From Rallus limicola (taxonomy: Eukaryota; Chordata; Aves; Gruiformes; Rallidae): a stretch of DNA of 64,000 bases. A program made the position numbers and the translations under genes. The stretch is from the NCBI GenBank assembly GCA_022605955.1, contig JAKCOZ010000001.1, forward strand, positions 99,108,211-99,172,210, read 5' to 3'. Positions 23,120-35,114 of the stretch are shown one piece after another; the first letter of the stretch is position 1, and each line of letters begins with the position of its first letter. The notes under the pieces were generated by a model. That model did not search any database, was not told the origin of the DNA, and saw nothing but the letters and a program-made list of their open reading frames with translations.

Positions 23120-23918
23120 TGTGGTGGTTTCAGCTGGGCTGTAGGAAAGAAACATACCAAAGTTGCTGTATCACTCCCCTTTTCAGCTGGACAATGGAGA
23201 AAATATATATTGAGAAGCTCAGGAGTCGAGATAAGGACAGGGAGAGATCATTCTGCAATCAGCGTCACGGGCACAACAGACTCAACACAGAAGAAAGGAA
23301 AGAAAACTCTCTAATTTATAACACTGCACTGCACACCCAGTGACACCAGTCGGTAATAAGTGTGACCAGATCTTAAAGCACCTTCCCCCACCCCTCCCTT
23401 CTTAGCAGACTTCACTTTAGTCATGATTTCTCTCCCTTCTTCCCCCACATTGTGGCATGGGGAGGGGCAGGGAGTGGAGGAATGAGGGTTTTTGTGAGTT
23501 CCTCACGCGTTGTTTTCCTTCTTAACCAGGCGAGGGGGAGGAGTGGGGAATTCCTCACACTCTTCCCCTGCTCCAGCATGGGGGTCCCACCCACGGGAGA
23601 CAGTCCTTCATGAACTTCTCTAACATGAGTCCTTTCCCATGGGGCTTCAGGTCTTCCCCAGTTGCCCCAGTGTGGGTCACTGCTATGGGGTGCAGTCATA
23701 AATCACAGAATATCTCTCAGCCTCTCAGGCCCAGACTGCTCCAACCTCGTCCTTCACAGGGTCATAAGTCCACACCCTAGCCAACCTGCTCTGGCATGGG
23801 TCTCTATCTCTCTCACTCATCTCTGTGTCTCTGTCTCTCTCCACAGGCTGCAAGTGCTGGCAGAGGCTTGCTCCAATGCAGGTCACAGCATCTTCTGTAT
23901 GTCTCTACCAGCATGAGC
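23120..23918 (-). mobile_element. LTR family B, 5'-truncated
   Basis: This copy aligns by eye with 12011-12730 over most of its length (for example GAAAATATATATTGAGAAGC near 23192 and 'GACAGTCCTTCATGAACTTC' near 23599). It stops near 23918 and lacks the 5' part of the LTR that the 12011 copy keeps at 12750-13164. Its 3' terminus is altered, reading GGTTTCAGCTGGGCTG where the other copies read GGTTTGACCCTGGCTG. It has no C homopolymer. Confidence 0.92.
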
Positions 23919-24479
23919 CGAAGGTTTATGGTGTGAATTATTTTCTATTATTTGACACAAGGAACTTTACGTTGATGTCTTAAACTTGTCGCAAATGAGA
24001 TTTTCTTACAGGTCTTTGGTTTAGCAGTCACCCCCTGTGAATCAACACAGTCTGCCAACATGTACCCAGTATGGCAAATATACCCATCTATTTACTGGCC
24101 TCCAAGACAATGTGGTATATATAGTGGTGTGTGGGAATAACAATGTCAGTTGTCTATTGGATACAGCCATGGATCTTCTAATATTTTTTTCAGTTCAGGA
24201 GGAACTTGGGGGTTTTTTCAAGGTAGTCATGGCACAGGTAAAGTGATTTGAACAGCAGAATTAATGTGTTGCAGGGCACACAAGAACTGTCTTGGCCTCT
24301 AGCAAGGCATATAAGGTAACACATTCCTGTCATGTCTACACTGCATCTTCAGCCTCTCCAGCATTATTGCTGAAGGACCTGCAGTGTGTATACAGATGGT
24401 GTTGCCAAGGTTTGAATAATAGTATCAGGTTTCTCCCATACTATTATAAGGGGATAAGCTCTCACTACTTGTAAATGCA
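23919..24479. other. Unassigned sequence of average composition
   Basis: This stretch is slightly richer in GC than the background. I cannot assign it to a repeat or gene. Confidence 0.45.
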
Positions 24480-24830
24480 ACTATTTATCCCCGCTTCTAT
24501 AAATTTTCTGAATAAAGATATTGGATAAAATAAGACCCCCAAGGACATTTGTGGGGAACAGAGCTGGACATTATTTCCTCATCTAGATGGAAGTACTATT
24601 TATAATTACCCTCTCCCGATTTAGACAGACAGCATTTGATTCATTTAATTGTATTTCTCTCCAAAGCAATTCGATTTAATTTCCCCATAGGATATGCTGT
24701 GACATAGCATCAAATACATTTTGAGAAATCCAGATAGATCTCCTGCATGTCTTTCTCATAGTTCTGCAGTTGTGTCAACACCAGAAAAGTGATCAAGATA
24801 GCTTGGGACATTCGGGATCTATGAATATAT
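24480..24830 (-). mobile_element. Old CR1-like reverse transcriptase remnant, antisense
   Basis: The antisense phrases 'TAAGACCCCCAAGGACATTT' near 24531 and 'AAATCCAGATAGATCTCC' near 24726 match the general pattern of antisense CR1-group reverse transcriptase (the VPQGS and LDFxKAFD regions). No frame is intact. It is older than most copies in the window and may belong to a related clade such as L3. Confidence 0.6.
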
Positions 24831-25399
24831 TTATGATGCTATTTTGAAACTTTGGAAATTTTTTTCCAAATACCATCTGAATTCATTAACAAATATTGTT
24901 GTGTGAATGATATTAGGTGCTATCATCACTTTCTAATTTTTTCTCTTTTTTAAGATTGCAGTTTATTAGCACTCAGAAAGTTATTATGTGCTTTGCAGTT
25001 TGGTTTCTGTGGTTTGCATTTATCATGGTATAACATAAACAGATCTTGATCAAAGTTAACCTTTGTTGTTAATTTCTTGGGGTTTAATCTAAACTGTTCT
25101 TTGTTCACTTCTGGTTTAATTTCACAGCTAATAATTTAGCTTTGGATTTTGGAATACTCCAGTGACTTGCTTGTTTTCTGATCTTCTTACCTTAAGATAT
25201 TCCTCAACTGCAAGATGTAGACCCCACGCATCTTGCCTTTGAATAGCTTGGTACATAGTTCTTCTGGGAATTTATTGGCTTCTGACAAATACCCCAATTG
25301 TAATCTGGTTTCTTTCTTACCTTTTTTTTTTTTTCTGTATGCTTCCTTCAGTCTTTAAGAAACTCACTGTCTAGAAGCAACACTGAGAACATAAAAAAT
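24831..25399. other. AT-rich unique sequence
   Basis: Nothing recognisable was found. Confidence 0.5.
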
Positions 25400-25485
25400 A
25401 TTTCCTTCATTAGATCAGACTAGAGATTCATCTTGTATGATCTACTCTTTCTGACAGAAGCCAATATTTGAAACTTCAAAGAAAA
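25400..25485 (+). mobile_element. Possible ancient interspersed repeat
   Basis: The wording 'TTCATTAGATCAGACTAGAG ... CATCTTGTATGATCTACTC ... GCCAATATTTGAAACTTC' resembles an ancient sauropsid repeat with a 'GGGTCAGACCAGTGGTCCAT' type core. The likeness is from memory and the sequence is short and decayed. Confidence 0.4.
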
Positions 25486-27280
25486 AAATGCAAAATGATA
25501 AACCGAAATCTATTTCCAGGGTCGCAAAACCTAAAGTATTATAAAGACACGAATAAATCAGCAGAAAGAAATAATCGTTCATAATATATTTCAGCTATTT
25601 CTCACCCACTGTAAAAAAAAAAAAAAAAAGTTATTACCTTCTTATTTGAAATAATTAATTATTAATGCTAATAATTGGCAGATGGACAATCGGATTTTAA
25701 ATTACCTTTAAAAGACATGCAGTTTTTTATTTCGGAAGAGACAAATGTTTAAAAAGGCACATACTTTTTTCTCCTGAAACAGAAATGGGCCTATACCTGA
25801 CATATCACAGAAGTTTCAAATTTAGGCTTAAAATATTTAAGCGTATTTAAAAAGAAAAAGAAAAAAAAAATGTGTATTTTATGTAAGGTTATCAGTAGTT
25901 TTTCCTATTTAGAAACTATTGAACTATTTTTTTTTTCTATCCTGCATTTATTGTACAGAAGGGACCTCATTTCTAGTATCAATGGAAAAATTTATGGAAA
26001 AATTAAGAGTTTTTTTAATTTTTTTTCTCTGATTAGCAAAATTTTTTGAGAAACATTGATGGTTTTGCATGTGAGAATAACATTTCAATTTTGTGTTCCA
26101 TAGCATAAACACAGAAATCTATACTTAGTCAAGGCTCTCTATTTTAGTATTAAGGCTTTTTTATAAATATATGTAATTTTTTAGAATTTCTCTTGTTAAT
26201 TGTTCAATTTTTTGTTTAAGTCACTCAGGAGCACACCAAAATATTCTTGATATCCCAGCAAAAATGATTTTGAGGTGAATAACATATTTTGTTTGATATA
26301 CGTTTACTTTCAGATGCTTCAGTAGAAAGGAACAAAGTGTTTCAGTGAAGGCATAGCTTCAGGTTTTTATCATTTTAGTCATAGACTAGTGCTATTTTGG
26401 ATGTCTGTAGTGTTTGGGACTTTGAGTGTTCAGCATCTGGTATATCTAGATACTAGCTGTACTGCATGTGACTGAATTAATTGGATCGTAAAACTAACCA
26501 TTCACAGAAGTCTATTTGCTAGATTAGGCCCTAGTTAGATCAGTCTAGTCCCAGGTATTGAAAACAGGTTATCCTTGAATTATGTTGGCATGGTCTGTGG
26601 CAAGCCCTGCAAATGCTACCTGAAAAGCATATTTTACTTGCCTTCAATCTGTAACCAGTAATTCTTTATATATATAAATTCGTGTATAAACCAATAAAAT
26701 CTTTGAAGATTTTTGATGGCTAGAACTGGTAAAATACTTTACATGATTAACTATTTACACATTCAGTGACTACATTAAGGCTGTTTTATCCCAGGAATTT
26801 AAATTATGTTCGATTTTTTTTAACATATATATATAGTGATCATGAATAATTCCACTTTTAATAATAAAGTGTCATAATTTACATTTCACATATTTTTTAA
26901 TATTAAATGCTAAGGACATTGCTGTACACTTACATCCAAGTAACATTATCTGTGCAATCTCTTTCAAGGATATGAAAAATAAGAGAAATTTAGTGGAAGT
27001 TCATTTCACTACTGAATAACAGTTCTGGGTGACTAATAATAATTGTAATGATTTCAGTTGAAAAGATAAGAACTTCACAACTGTCTTGCCACAGTTTTTT
27101 ATTCTGAAAGTAGGTGTTTAATTTCCTAGTGCAAGATGCAGAAAGATGACCTTTTCTCCTCTTTAAACAGATCAGTATTTTCCAGGAGCATTTTAATTGA
27201 ATTTATACCATATTGTTACCATTCCTGCATGAAAACTGCCCTAAGAGAAAGTAAGTCAAGGGCATGTATGCATGTACAAG
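25486..27280. other. AT-rich unique sequence
   Basis: No gene or known repeat was recognised. Poly-A at 25613-25629 and several T runs are present. Confidence 0.55.
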
Positions 27281-27331
27281 TTGTTGTTTTGTTTGTTCTG
27301 GTTTGGTTTTTTGCGGTTTTTTTTGGGGGGG
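27281..27331 (+). repeat. T/G-rich tract
   Basis: TTGTTGTTTTGTTTGTTCTG leads into runs of T and GG, ending in seven G. Confidence 0.8.
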
Positions 27332-27710
27332 CAGGGAGATTTCTGTGGAAAATAGAGGAGATAATGAGTCTTAAACAAGGAACATATGTACTTGAGTATG
27401 TATGAGGAAGATGTGAGAGTTAGAAAACAAGAATCAAACCACATTCTTAGTTTGAAAAATGGAAATATAATTTTGGCAGTAATTGTAATGAAAGTTAGGG
27501 AAATGAGAGATAGATGAAAAGTTTCATGAAGGGTTAGATCTGTGATGATAAACTGAGTGACCACTGACGTGCATACTGATAGTAGTCAGTACTTATTACC
27601 ATTAAGACTTAAGTGCAAATATCCTCTTTATGTAGTTTAGAGGGCTAGTGGCATTGATTATTTGTTTGCTTACTTGGTTTTGGTGTGTTGGCTTTTTCTT
27701 CTTTTGTTCT

Positions 27711-27736
27711 GTTTGTTTGTTTGTTTGTTTGTTTTT
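27711..27736 (+). repeat. (GTTT)n microsatellite
   Basis: About six tandem GTTT units, within a longer T/G-rich stretch that begins near 27660. Confidence 0.92.
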
Positions 27737-29255
27737 GTGACCTCTTCCCATCATTTTAGGTTGTAACCTAAACAAGTCAAAAAATAGAAAACCAGAAAAT
27801 TTTCACTTTACAAAGATACTGTTGTCAAGATGGAACCTAATGTAAACTGAAAGAAACAAACAAAAAAAGATGCAGAAAAGGCTTCTGGAGAGAGCCTAGA
27901 GACTGGCAGAGAGATCTGACTCACTGAAGGGGTTTCTGAATACATAAAAAGAAAAAAAAGTCTACATGAGGCCAGAGAATCAAGTACATGAGGGAGCTTG
28001 TGTGAACCAGTTTTATAATCCTTTAAAATAACACAGTATAACTCAGTATCAGGGTAAAGTAAAAAGTCTTTTGTAAGAACTCTAGATAGGTTTGACTTTG
28101 GGACTAACAATGCTGATTTTATGTTAATGGATTTGGAAGAAAAAATTAATAACTGGGAATTGCAATTATTTTTCTGAAACAATCTGAGTTAGTTAAATAC
28201 AGTCAGTGAGCAGGGAGATAATATTTAAGTCCCAAGACTAGAATACACTAATTCTTGTGTATTCAAAGCATTACCTGGTGAAAAGCAAGAATGATAGATA
28301 TTTACCATTTGTTTAATGAAATAAGGACATAAACAAATAACTATATCAAATGACCCATGTGTTGCTTGTTACTTAGGAAATGAATAAAGGAAACTAACGA
28401 GCAAAAAAATTAAAAAAGAAAATAAATAAATATGAAGATTTTTTCAAAATAAAACAAGTCATAAATATAATCTCTTGTTTGGGTAGGTGATTAATCCACA
28501 CTTGTCAAGTCCCCCACAGTGTTGCAACCTTGCTAAGTTTGATAATGATCCTGTGAAATGACTTAGAGTTCAAGTCGACAAACAAGTGTTGTTGTTGCAA
28601 GTGACTTTGTGACTTCCTTAGTCAGTTTGCAAAATAGCTGCAAAGTAAGGAATTTGATATGTTATTGTTTCTCATGATGACTTTTCAGAGACTTTTTAGT
28701 TGCATCCTGGGAACAACATGGCATACTAAACATACCACCTTCTCTCAGGGGAAGAGTATTAATATTTTTCAATTCTGCTGAAGCCCACTTGTCTTTTAAT
28801 TTTAGCCTTTCTTTGCAAGTAGAATATATGTTGATTTGCATGCACGCCTGTTTTAAGAATGTGTCTTTGACTTTTGTCTCTTTACTGTTACCTCAAAACT
28901 CAGTGCCTTATAACTTCTTGGGCATTTTTTCTGCTAAACCACGATATGAGAAAAGACAGAACTGGGAATATGTTCAGGATTAGCACCCTCTGATGACTAA
29001 ATCTCTCATTTCATACAGTGTTTCTTAATTTATACAATATTTGCTAGTTAAATTTACAAATCAATGGTTTCTTTGAAAGCCTGAACACCATTATCTTGAA
29101 TATCAGAGCTGTAGTGTAACAAACATAAAATGGTTGTACTGCTTATAATAACTGAAGTAATTATTTTTTCTGAGTCACCACGCTTAGACATATACCTCTA
29201 TATAATTAATCTAAATGCCTTTTCTACAATAGAAGAAGGAATGCCGTGGGTGTGG
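27737..29255. other. AT-rich unique sequence
   Basis: A 124-residue minus-strand ORF (27808-28182) has no recognisable motif and its end is low complexity. I do not call it a gene. Confidence 0.5.
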
Positions 29256-29386
29256 TTCGGAGGCGGGGGGTTGTTGTTATTTTCTGTTTGGGGTTTTTTG
29301 TTTGTTTGCTTTGTTTTTTGGGGTTGGTTTTTTTGGTTGTTTAGTTGGGGGGTGTGTGGGGGTGTGTGTGGGTGTGTGTGTGTGTA
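29256..29386 (+). repeat. G/T-rich tract with quadruplex potential and (GT)n end
   Basis: A 130-base plus-strand tract contains GGCGGGGGG, GGGG, GGGG, GGGGGG, GGGGG and GGG runs separated by T-rich or GTGT spacers, ending in (GT)n. The last 45 bases have at least three closely spaced runs of three or more G. Confidence 0.9.
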
Positions 29387-30843
29387 AAATACTGTTAGAA
29401 GGGGTTTTGGCATTGCTGGGGAAAAAAAATAAATTTGAGAATACAGATTGAAAAATTTTTCCAGTTTTAGACTTTCCCTTAAATTTTAAGAAAGGGAAGC
29501 TTTTTCAGTTATTGCACTTGACTTTATTCTGAAATTTTTAAACAAAAGAAACTTAAATGCTCTGGTATAAATTTAGTTGCTTTGAATGACCCAGAAAAAT
29601 CACTTTTGCATCACTTTCGCTCTCCTGTAAAATCAATAACACTTATGGATACCTTGAGAATCATTCATCAAAACAATTACTTTTTTACACACTACATGAA
29701 AAGTATGGATAGGATTGCTCCTATTACATTATGATGGACTACTCTATAAAAGCATAATAAATTAGAGGCTTCCATTTTATTTAGTTGTGACATTAATATG
29801 TTTGACCTTACTTCAGTCAGTCACCGTTAGAAATATTTTTGGGATCACAGTATTGTTTTTAAGGTAGCATTTTATATTCTGTTATTTTAGATACAGGACC
29901 ATATTTTTTTTGTTTTCTTTAAAGGCTGCATCAAGACAACTAACACCTGTACTGCATAGGGTTAATATCTTTTGCAAAGAATCTTATTAAAGAACTGTTC
30001 AGTTAGTGTAATATGAATTTTCCCTTGTGCCAGTTATAGATTCAGCAAAATAATTCCCAATGCTGAAAACTGTTAAAATTGTATGGAGTAACTTTAGTAC
30101 AAAATAAAAATTCATTAGCACAGTTTCAGCAATGAACCTTATACCAGTTCAAAACACTGTAGTAATTTTGAAAATCTTATATTCCATGACTGAGAATTTT
30201 GAAACAAATTTATGTTTATTAATCTTGTACTTCAGGCATTGTGCTGTCTGTTTTCAAGGGTGAGAAAAAAATAATTCAAGTTAAGAAGAAAAAAAACTTG
30301 GCCGATGTTCTTTTATATGCTTCTGAATAGAAATTAACCTTAGCTGGACATAAGCAGATTGCACTCCTATTTTTATTGCTACTTAAAAAAAGAAAATTCA
30401 AGTTTGTGATCCTTTTTTCTACTGCTGATAGGATTTAAAAGTGAGACTTAAGTCAGCTGTAAACTGCCTCTGTCTAGAGAATACTTTAGTTTGATTTCTT
30501 TTTCTTTCTCTGTAATATAGAAAGATGTGATCTGCCTGCTATTTGTACAACAGGACTTAACAAAGCAGAGGAAAAACATATTACAGGAACAAGGAAAATT
30601 AAGTCTTATTATTTCCTACTCTTTTCACAGGCTACATTGATTTTTAGAGTTTTGATCTTTCCTATTATACTTGGTCCTCTTACTTAGAGTATTCAAAAAG
30701 ATTGTTTTGCTTTGTGTGATGGATGGAATAGGCATTGGAGTAGATCTTCTAGAAATCTTTAAAGACTGAGTATCTTTTGAATTTTGGAGATGCTGAGGGT
30801 CTATATTTTACTGCTCAAGGTTACTAAATCTGGACCTAGACTT
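29387..30843. other. AT-rich unique sequence
   Basis: Nothing recognisable was found. Confidence 0.55.
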
Positions 30844-31125
30844 CTTGTCAGTCTGGAGAAGAGAATGCATGGGAAGACCAAATTTGCAAACTTTCACTGT
30901 CAACCATACGGATAGAGGAGATGGAGTCAAACTCTTCTTAGAGGTGAGCAGTGAGAGAATATAATGCAAGAGTCAGAAGTGGTTGCAAGGAAAATGCAGC
31001 AACAAAATCCTACAGCAAGAATTATTCAGCATTGAAATGGACTGTTTGGAGATGTTGGGGAATATCCATTTTCAGACTTTCAAAAAATTTAGTGGACGTA
31101 TCCCTGAGCGGTACAATCTAAATTC
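30844..31125 (+). mobile_element. Old CR1 LINE fragment
   Basis: Diverged plus-strand CR1, with 'AGTCTGGAGAAGAGAATGC' near 30851, 'GGAGTCAAACTCTTCTTAG' near 30924 and a decayed 'ATTGAAATGGACTGTTTGGA' segment where the copy normally reads about an element of GG and GCC. The tail is missing, and the next CR1 fragment begins about 380 bases on. Confidence 0.75.
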
Positions 31126-31263
31126 TAGTTAGGCTAACTGCAAGTTAGACTATAAGTGAGAGGATGGATAAAGTGACTTCCAGAAATATCCTCCAAAAGA
31201 AAATAATCTTTGAATCTATGAAGAAATATTTAGTAAGATCAACAGACTTTGCTGGAGGTTTGG

Positions 31264-31267
<4 letters not shown>

Positions 31268-31295
<28 letters not shown>
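31268..31295 (+). repeat. Poly-T run of 28
   Basis: An uninterrupted run of 28 T (28 A on the minus strand). I see no gene-like or SINE-like sequence beside it that would mark it as a retrocopy tail. Confidence 0.95.
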
Positions 31296-31504
31296 CTGCA
31301 AATAATGTACTACTATGAAAGGTATTGCCTGTATGGAGTGTTCAAACTCTGATTTGTTTCTTGTTGTGGTCACACAATATTGCTTGTATACTTCTAATCA
31401 CATTGGATTCGCACAGAAATTTCTGCATTTGATAATTACCTCTTTACAGGGGCTCTAATTAATTGTTATGGTCACCTTGTGTTAGTAAATAATTGAAAAA
31501 AACT

Positions 31505-31746
31505 TGTGCTCTTGTGGCAAAGAAAGCCAATGGTGTGCTGGGGTGTATCAGGAAAAGTGTGGCCAGCAGGTTGAGAGATGTCTAGAAAGGTTGTAGAGCA
31601 TCCATCTCTGGAGACATTCAAAACCTACCTCGATGCTCTCCTGTGCAGCCTGCTCTAGGTGATCCTGCTCTGACAATGAGGTTGGACTAGATGATCTCCA
31701 GAGGTTCCTTCCAACTGCTATAATTCTGTGATGCTGTGATTCTGTC
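31505..31746 (+). mobile_element. CR1 LINE 3' end with internal deletion
   Basis: Two CR1 blocks are joined. The first (31505-31565) is the ORF2 phrase ending 'GTGTGGCCAGCAGGT'. The second (from about 31575) is the end of ORF2 and 3' UTR, with 'GAGGTTGGACTAGATGATCT' and an ATTCTGTGATGCTGTGATTC tail. The several hundred bases that normally lie between these phrases are absent. Confidence 0.93.
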
Positions 31747-32540
31747 ACATAGGTTTTTCTTCTTTTGTGTAGTTCTGAGCACTACAGCTAACATGCACTG
31801 ACCAGTATTCATGTTTGCATCCCAGCAGCAGGGTAAGTGATTTGATCTGCTTTCAAATCACAATATCCATTCTGTTCCAACCCATGTGGAAGGCATGCTT
31901 TGATGCTGAATCTGTTTCATACATAGGGGATTGATCCATTACAGACAGTAAGTGTGTAATTTCAAATGTAAATATTTTTTTTATGTGCCTGATGCTTAGT
32001 TTCTGCAAGTATTCATGTATAACAAGCTTCCAATGGCAGCAGAAACTGTGAGCTCAGACTGTTAAGTACAGTATTTTTTTGCAATTTGTTTGACACCTTT
32101 CACTCATACCTGTACCTAGAGTGTTATTTTAACTACTGCTGATGGCAAATTAAAAGAAGACATCTCTAATCACATTTTATATTAGAATGGTATTCTCTTC
32201 ATTTGCCATTAACAGTAGTGGTCTAGTGTATGAGCATCCTGACACATAAAAACATAATCCAGAAGTGTGTTGTTAAGGCAGACATAAAAAGGATTTAGCA
32301 GCAGTGAGGTATAAATTGGTTCACTTAAGTAGCCCTTATGTCAGAAGTCTTGTAACACTGGTTCATCAAAATCCCCACCTATTGACACCATTAACTGAGA
32401 AAACTCATATCCAAAGCAAGTTTTACACAAATTCTTTCAATTTTTCACCAGATTGGCACTTTGACAAATGAATTTAATTCTAGCTACTCTTTAAAACCAA
32501 AGAAAGATGCAAGGATTCCTTAGAATGATTTCTAACTTTA
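31747..32540. other. AT-rich unique sequence
   Basis: Nothing recognisable was found. Confidence 0.55.
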
Positions 32541-32630
32541 AGATACCACCACTATTTTCTGCTTTCAAAGTAAGGGAGTAAGTAAAGATACCACCACTAT
32601 TTTCTGCTTTCAAAGTAAGGGAGTAAGTAA
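32541..32630 (+). repeat. Perfect 45-base tandem duplication
   Basis: 32541-32585 and 32586-32630 are identical, starting AGATACCACCACTATTTTCT. Because the unit is a multiple of three, a chance minus-strand frame shows a doubled 15-residue segment. Identity shows a recent event or an assembly artefact. Confidence 0.97.
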
Positions 32631-35114
32631 AAGCTTTTGTTTTAAAATCTAATTCATGTGCAGACAACCAAGATGAAGGGTTAAAACAACAGGTCAATTT
32701 TAAATTATGTCCCCTCATAAAAGCATTTTGAATATTGTTCTACATTTGGGCAGTAAATTTAATTATCTTGGGACCCTTTTGCATAGCATTTTTAGAAATA
32801 AGCTGCATGGTAGCTTTTGTTCTGGGGGTGGTGGTGTTTGGGGGTTGTTTCTGGTGGTTTTGTGGTTTGTTTTTTTTTTTAAATATGACTCACATATGTC
32901 AGGTAAAAAAAAAGTTAAACATTTGGGGTTTATATGCCATGTTCCAAGTGTGTAACACCAGCCTGTCAGGAGTGATCTGATTAACTCTGGGCTTTTGTTT
33001 GAACAATGTGCTTCATACTTTGCCAGTGAAGTATGACTCAAATTTATTCTCCTGTTCTTAGTCTTAACTGAGCTACTGACAGAAATCTTTGCTGGTTATT
33101 TTCTAACATTATCGTTTCATTAATGCTCTCTTGCCTTCTAGCAAGGAGGCTGACAAGATCAGAGAACCTTCTGGCATAACCTCCTAGTTCTCAAATCCCA
33201 CGGTCTGATTCTTTTATGTACTTTCCAATTACAGTGAAATAAAAAATCCCACTGTATTAACTCATTCAATTTTTAAAATGCTGTTAAAAGATAATAGGTA
33301 ACAGCCTACTGTTTAAATATTTTATGCATATGCACTTTCCAGAACCTCTGAAAAGAGATGAATGACAAGTATGGCACAAAAACAGAGAGGAAAGAGGTGT
33401 TGTAAGCACTTTTCTTTTGTCAGTGATGACTGGTCAGAGTTGTTTAAATTTATGTCTTTTAAATAAATTTAGATAACACTAAATGTCAACATTTTGAGAA
33501 TTTAGCATGACACATTTTGATGGCAACATTCTTTTCTTACACCTTCAAAACTTGCAGGTTGGCAATCTCAGACAGTTATAATTAACCAGAACAATGGAAT
33601 ACTTAGTCCAACCACTGATTTTCAGAAGTCCTTGACATCAGCCAAAGATGGCTCAAAGATTCTCAATAGAGTAGATAAAATTCGTGTTTATGTTCAGTGG
33701 ATTTTGGGAGGATAAGAGGAAAAAAAAGCTAAAGAGATGTTAGCTTTAGTTTTGAAAGGCTAGAAGATTGGTGTAGGTGTAATTTCAGTCCTGAGCAAAA
33801 CAGGTAGGGTTGTGTGTCTCTGAGGGGTACAAGAGAGCTGTAAGTACTCAATACTCCATTCTCTTCTCCAACTGAAATGATCATAGGTTTGCTGAATATT
33901 TGCTGAAGCACTGCTCTGATTTTAGTGTCTACTGCCTTTGGGTGTGTAATGGGACAGAGAGGGGAGGTAAGAGAAGAAAATAGTGACAGCAGCTGATCCT
34001 GGAAAAAACAGCCTCTTTTCTACTGTGGCAGTGAGTCCAAGTCTCTAAAAGATGTCCAGACAAAGGCTGAGGTAAACAGTTTTGGCAATTGCATGGCTTT
34101 GTTTTCTTCTTCTCTTTTCTCTTTTTTTTCTCCCCTTCTCTCTTGTGTAGATTGGGGTCAGAAAGTGTTTGATTTTCTTTTTAAACTACTTTGGGTTTAA
34201 TAATCTATGGAACCTGATAATATATTTATTATTTACTTTTTACTGACGATATGCATAGAATAGGGACATGGAAAGAGGAATTTAATTAGACTGCAATTTT
34301 CCAGATCTCTATATAGTTTCTACTTCCCTTTTCCAGCTTTGCAGCTAGTGGGAGTTAAACTTCCAAAGATCAGCCCTTTATGCAATTTCTTTAACTCTGT
34401 TGGAACTACAACATGGCATACATTTTCTGAAGCCACATTTGCTACTCTGTTATCTGAACATGTTTTTCCCAACTCCTTTATTTCCTCTTTTTCCCATCCT
34501 CCTAACCTCTGCCTTATGCTATATATCACTGATGACAGAAACAAGCTTTCTACAGAGTAAGGTCCTGGAAATGCTTGAATTTCGGGAGAAACCACTGAAG
34601 GGAACACTCTGGCGTAGACAGACATGTGTCAGCTGGCAAGTGGTAGGTTGCTCCTGTGCAAGGCAAACATTTCTGTACTTACTTGCTTTATGTGCATGCA
34701 CTTTGCTATTGAATTCAGAACAGGATTGTTTAGAGCGTCAATCTTTACAGCTGGTAAGTCATCCAAACTGTCTGTGAGTTACAACATGGCTACCTCTGCA
34801 CATATTTTTTTTTTCAATGAAATCTTCCAGCATTTTTCATAATCATCTGAAATAAGACCTTTTATTTCTTCAGCATCATTTGTATACCTCTTCCCACCAG
34901 CTGAGCAGTCTTCCCTAAAGAAAACTGGACTAATGAATCTTTTTTTTTTTCTCCTTTTCATTTTCCTTTTTATTTTAGTTTTCATTTTCCTTTAAAAAAA
35001 AATCTTTTTTTTTTCTTCTGAAATCAGAGTATATCAGAACATTCACTTTGACGTTAAATAGGGCAAACCTCTTCAGGCTGTTCTCTGAGTGTTTCACTGG
35101 TCAGCTGAGATAGT
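32631..35114. other. AT-rich unique sequence
   Basis: It contains a T/G-rich tract (32821-32880) and T/C-rich runs near 34110-34140 and 34940-35020. Overlapping ORFs at 34320-34777 lack motifs. No gene is called. Confidence 0.5.
32821..32880 (+). repeat. G/T-rich tract
   Basis: Reads CTGGGGGTGGTGGTG, then GGGGG and GTGG runs, ending in eleven T. The plus-strand Gly/Val/Trp/Phe frames across it are compositional artefacts. Confidence 0.85.

Noticed and set aside
24001..24480. Possible exons in a GC-average stretch with 60-70 residue frames
   Set aside because: The frames are short, have no recognised motif and no paired splice sites.
27808..28182. 124-residue minus-strand frame
   Set aside because: The C-terminal part is low complexity, no family is recognised, and there are no convincing splice sites. 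Length alone is not enough in AT-rich DNA.
34320..34777. Three overlapping frames of 73, 101 and 125 residues
   Set aside because: They compete on both strands over the same bases and none shows a motif, so at most one could be real and nothing favours it.
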